From: Moraxellaceae bacterium
Lineage (GTDB): Bacteria; Pseudomonadota; Gammaproteobacteria; Pseudomonadales; Ketobacteraceae
Assembly (NCBI GenBank): GCA_002402125.1
Contig: NVVG01000019.1
Location: 6,334-15,410 of the forward strand
Direction: 5' to 3'
DNA: 9,077 bases
Shown here: piece by piece, positions 8,001 to 9,077 of the stretch
Layout: every line of letters begins with the position of its first letter
Numbering within the stretch: the stretch's first letter is position 1
Position numbers and translations under genes: made by a program
The notes under the pieces: generated by a model
Told to the model about the DNA's origin: nothing
The model's input: only the letters and a program-made list of their open reading frames with translations
Database searches by the model: none

Positions 8001-9077
8001 AGTGGGCAACGCAACCGCAGCCGGTGATAGTGACCATTTCAACCAGCAATATGTCGATATCACAAGCTTAACCTTGGGCTTGTCCCAAGCATTATTGCGT
8101 GTTGGTAACGTATCTTTTTGGGCTATCACTGCCAATGGCCTGGTAAATGGCATCGATGGGGCAGGTACATCTGTATCTTGTTCGAGTACCCTGTTAACAG
8201 GGTTTAGTAAATCGATGACGTTGGAATTGCCCGGTATTATGCGTGGGCACCTCGATTATGTGTCAACCAATGCAGAGATTGAAGATGGCACTGCGTCGGC
8301 ATTGGCTGATGCTTTAATGTCGGAATTGCCAGGCGCCAATCTACATTTTAATGGCACTGAATGGCAGCAACCGGTATTGCAGAGGGTATCCGAAGAGAGT
8401 TTGCCGGATACTGAAGCGCAAACCCTTAATGAGGATGCCATATATTTGATTATCGGTGGCACCGGTTCACTCGGCGTCTCTGTTGCGAGAAAACTTATTA
8501 AGCGCGGCGCCAAAAACCTAGTGTTAATCAGTCGTTCTGGCGTCCAAGTGGATGCAGATAACTATGCTGAACTTCAAAGTCTACGAAGTAGTGCTAGGGT
8601 GATCACACCGACTTTGGATATTAGTGATCGCAACTCAGTAAATTCATTGCTATCGAGTTTACGTAAAGAGCGTCCAATTGGTGGCATAGTTCATGCGGCG
8701 GGATTATTTGAGATTGCCACACTGCAAAACTTAACGCCAGAGGCCTGTTTTACCCTAATGGATAATAAGGTGAAAGGGCTGCGCTGGTTAGATGAATTAA
8801 CCGAACAGGATGATCTCGATTTCTTCGTCGGATTCTCATCCATTGCATCGGTGTGGGGGTCTGCAGGCAATTTCCATTATACCGCGGCGAACTATGCTGT
8901 TGATGCGGTGATTCATCAGCGGCGACAGAGAGGCAAACCTGGTGTGGTGATTAATTGGGGGCCATGGGCAGATTCAAACATGGTGACTGATGCGTCTGAG
9001 CTGCAAGCCAATCAGCGTGGTTTGTTTGCTATGGACAAAAAGATCGGGCTGAATTGGTTTGATAAAGTGGTGTTTGA
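5026..9077 (+). CDS. Modular type I polyketide synthase (3' partial): docking helix-KS-degenerate AT-KR
   Basis: This is the next PKS subunit. The frame is open from ATG 5026 to the window edge, giving 1350 complete codons and no stop. Domains in order: polar leader (1-20), basic docking-type helix (about 21-47), KS (48-about 470; Cys221, His356, His396), Lys-rich linker (484-495), AT-like region without catalytic motifs (about 565-805), post-AT linker LPTYSFQRNDY (near 854-864), KR structural half (about 896-1135) and KR catalytic half (GGTGSLG at 1144; Lys1248, Ser1272, Tyr1285). There is no DH or ER, so a beta-hydroxy product is predicted if it extends. I chose ATG 5026 because the next in-frame ATG (5158) would remove the docking helix. 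The ACP is presumably beyond the window. The PKS identity is certain; how the module gets its extender is not. Confidence 0.95.
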   Translation, partial: MVDKTTEAPSDGGDSAKKDGSRALLEKSLLEIKRLRKKANEYQQMAHGPIAIVGVSCSFPGSVNNLEDLWEALEEGRDCVSKTGHLGWPWDEMYDKTPGTPGKTYTKAMGMIDEPIAFDTDFFGISPREVVEMDPQHRKLLEHSHRAIEDAGYSLKSLKGTDTGVFMGISSQDYGHMGARVGVPEKIVPWQGTGASPSAASGRVSYLFDFTGPSLPIDTACSSSLVALHTACQSLRAKDCRTALVGGVNIMMYPPTSILFASSRMLSADGYCRTFDADANGYVRSEAVSVVMLKRLNDAIKDGDHIYAVVRGTAVNCDGRSQGLTAPSELSQQKVIRSALKQADLKPEDITYVEAHGTGTPLGDPIEINAVQEVYGKSRESNNPIKIGSVKTNFGHAEAGAGMCGLLKLIVSFSHKKIPESLHFKAPNPFIEWSKMNVEVTNKLQDWPEGAPMRAGLSGFGFTGTNAHAIIEAYDPDNWPAVAKKAKKDKDKPVKWQPDIFTLSAKKQPALDDAEVLLTEYLKDDTYSVPAVSTILAVGRDHYHYRSACSSTDNTLYTGKKTKPSIATLFRYTAGTVVSDDDIAVLREQIPPFCAAWDDAQAVASKLSDEGLTGDEALFKAAVACFSYQYAISRMFIAWGIKPKILLSNELASNESDTSATLTNERRVQILAGELVAALTSGMFDVNVGLKHLAQLIDVCAGNSSSIDAMSCRRPRQQFLSQFVTEDNHTPVSFTVDKTAVKQWEEKLTAFASGQHADCLGKAELDLESTKGAWDASIVIDDTLAVATRDSIEVGVKPDVALFESGKGRTSPAAISSPHLQKLDSLLVQVYVSGVDVEWEVVFAQSNQPKLQLPTYSFQRNDYVNELIPIDLSNRPPPEGAEPFDSDEVSGPLPQWCYQYELENVKLLSDEGSLSKQWLIVADSESTANALSSQLVSRGNECSVYCLQRDAESLTLNAVGGAANIVNVNEAGVLQEWLNAKADGNPLNLVLAVGNATAAGDSDHFNQQYVDITSLTLGLSQALLRVGNVSFWAITANGLVNGIDGAGTSVSCSSTLLTGFSKSMTLELPGIMRGHLDYVSTNAEIEDGTASALADALMSELPGANLHFNGTEWQQPVLQRVSEESLPDTEAQTLNEDAIYLIIGGTGSLGVSVARKLIKRGAKNLVLISRSGVQVDADNYAELQSLRSSARVITPTLDISDRNSVNSLLSSLRKERPIGGIVHAAGLFEIATLQNLTPEACFTLMDNKVKGLRWLDELTEQDDLDFFVGFSSIASVWGSAGNFHYTAANYAVDAVIHQRRQRGKPGVVINWGPWADSNMVTDASELQANQRGLFAMDKKIGLNWFDKVVF
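5047..5064 (+). promoter_or_regulatory. GC-only hairpin 21 bases after the start codon's first base
   Basis: GCCCCC (5047-5052) and GGGGGC (5059-5064) are perfect inverted repeats around the 6-base loop AGCGAT, giving a 6-bp all-GC stem in codons 8-13 of the second PKS gene. No T-run follows, so it is not an intrinsic terminator. It could slow early translation or be incidental to the Ala-Pro-Ser-Asp-Gly-Gly codons. The structure is seen; any role is conjecture. Confidence 0.35.
5086..5166 (+). other. Basic N-terminal helix, probable docking domain
   Basis: Residues 21-47 read as an amphipathic helix, with the core SLLEIKRLRKK (5107-5139) directly before the KS start GPIAIVG (5167). Leu-rich, Lys/Arg-rich leaders of this kind before the KS are typical of PKS subunits that receive a chain from another polypeptide. 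Its charge is opposite to the acidic tail encoded just upstream, which makes that protein the likely partner. Confidence 0.65.
5167..6440 (+). other. Ketosynthase (KS) domain with intact catalytic triad
   Basis: This domain condenses the incoming chain with the extender on the ACP. Seen: DTACSSS with Cys at 5686, EAHGTGTPLGDP with His at 6091, KTNFGHAEAGAG with His at 6211, and the terminal FGFTGTNAH (ending 6429). The DPQHR and GPS motifs are normal. The loop usually read VRGEG is VRSEA here (5872-5886), followed by Val-Ser. The Cys in place means it is not a KSQ-type loading decarboxylase. Confidence 0.93.
6718..7440 (+). other. Degenerate acyltransferase region lacking all catalytic motifs
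   Basis: The region sits exactly where an AT belongs and still aligns with the AT of the first protein at several anchors: TLF before the first motif, a YQYAI..FIAWGIKP helix (6907-6954), GELVAAL.SGMF (7042-7077) against GEYCAAV.GGIF, and DVALFESG (7420-7440) against DVALEVGP. GQGAQ is replaced by YTAGT (6739-6753), and the GHSxG nucleophile is gone (Leu at 7036 or Glu at 6973, depending on the alignment). No HAFH or YASH is present, and the stretch from the GE anchor to DVAL is about 45 residues shorter. The frame is intact, so this is a maintained but non-catalytic remnant, not a frameshift. Confidence 0.85.
7711..9077 (+). other. Ketoreductase (KR) domain, A-type signature (3' partial)
   Basis: The structural half (7711-about 8430) is followed by the catalytic half: GGTGSLG at 8455-8475, Lys at 8767, Ser at 8839 and Tyr at 8878, spaced as expected. 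The Asp-containing LDD motif is replaced by F-E-I near 8704-8715, and Trp (8854) lies eight residues before the catalytic Tyr, the classic A-type combination. VINWGPWAD (from 8950) is the normal following strand. The lid region runs to the window edge. Confidence 0.88.
8188..8203. repeat. Perfect 16-bp palindrome inside the second PKS gene
   Basis: ACCCTGTTAACAGGGT is its own reverse complement and is centred on GTTAAC. It lies in the KR structural half (codons for Ser-Thr-Leu-Leu-Thr-Gly). No function is evident; it could be an intragenic protein-binding site or chance. Confidence 0.5.

Overview
The window lies inside a modular type I polyketide synthase (PKS) locus. Two large genes run on the + strand and are separated by only 18 bases. 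Base composition looks moderate (by eye a little under 50% GC, not computed). Operon-style packing and bacterial PKS domain architecture point to a bacterium; a marine gammaproteobacterium is a low-confidence guess. Nothing here fixes the species or the product.

Region 1 (1-5007) is the 3' part of the first PKS gene. The frame is already open at base 1, and the codons before the first ATG (55) read as the end of a KS-AT linker, so the true start is upstream, probably beyond a ketosynthase (about 1.5 kb missing). The visible order is AT, DH, KR structural subdomain, ER, KR, ACP, then a very acidic C-terminal tail ending in eight aspartates. This is a fully reducing module, and its AT carries the HAFH signature of malonyl-CoA specificity. 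It should add one saturated, unmethylated two-carbon unit per cycle.

Region 2 (5026-9077, running off the right edge) is the second PKS gene. It has a basic N-terminal helix of docking type, a KS with an intact Cys-His-His triad, an AT-position region that has lost the acyltransferase motifs, then a KR with its catalytic residues, with no DH between. An ACP is expected past the window edge.

The two proteins are likely consecutive stations of one assembly line: the acidic tail of the first faces the basic head of the second across the gene junction. The main surprise is the degenerate AT of the second protein beside a canonical AT in the first. If real, the second module needs an extender loaded by another acyltransferase (in trans, or borrowed from a neighbour), or it does not extend in the usual way. 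Smaller oddities are a Gly-to-Glu change in the DH motif, an altered GEG loop in the KS, opposite KR stereotype signatures, a GC-rich hairpin at the start of the second gene, and a perfect 16-bp palindrome inside it. There is no RNA gene, mobile element or CRISPR array that I can support, and no gene-free stretch over 300 bases.
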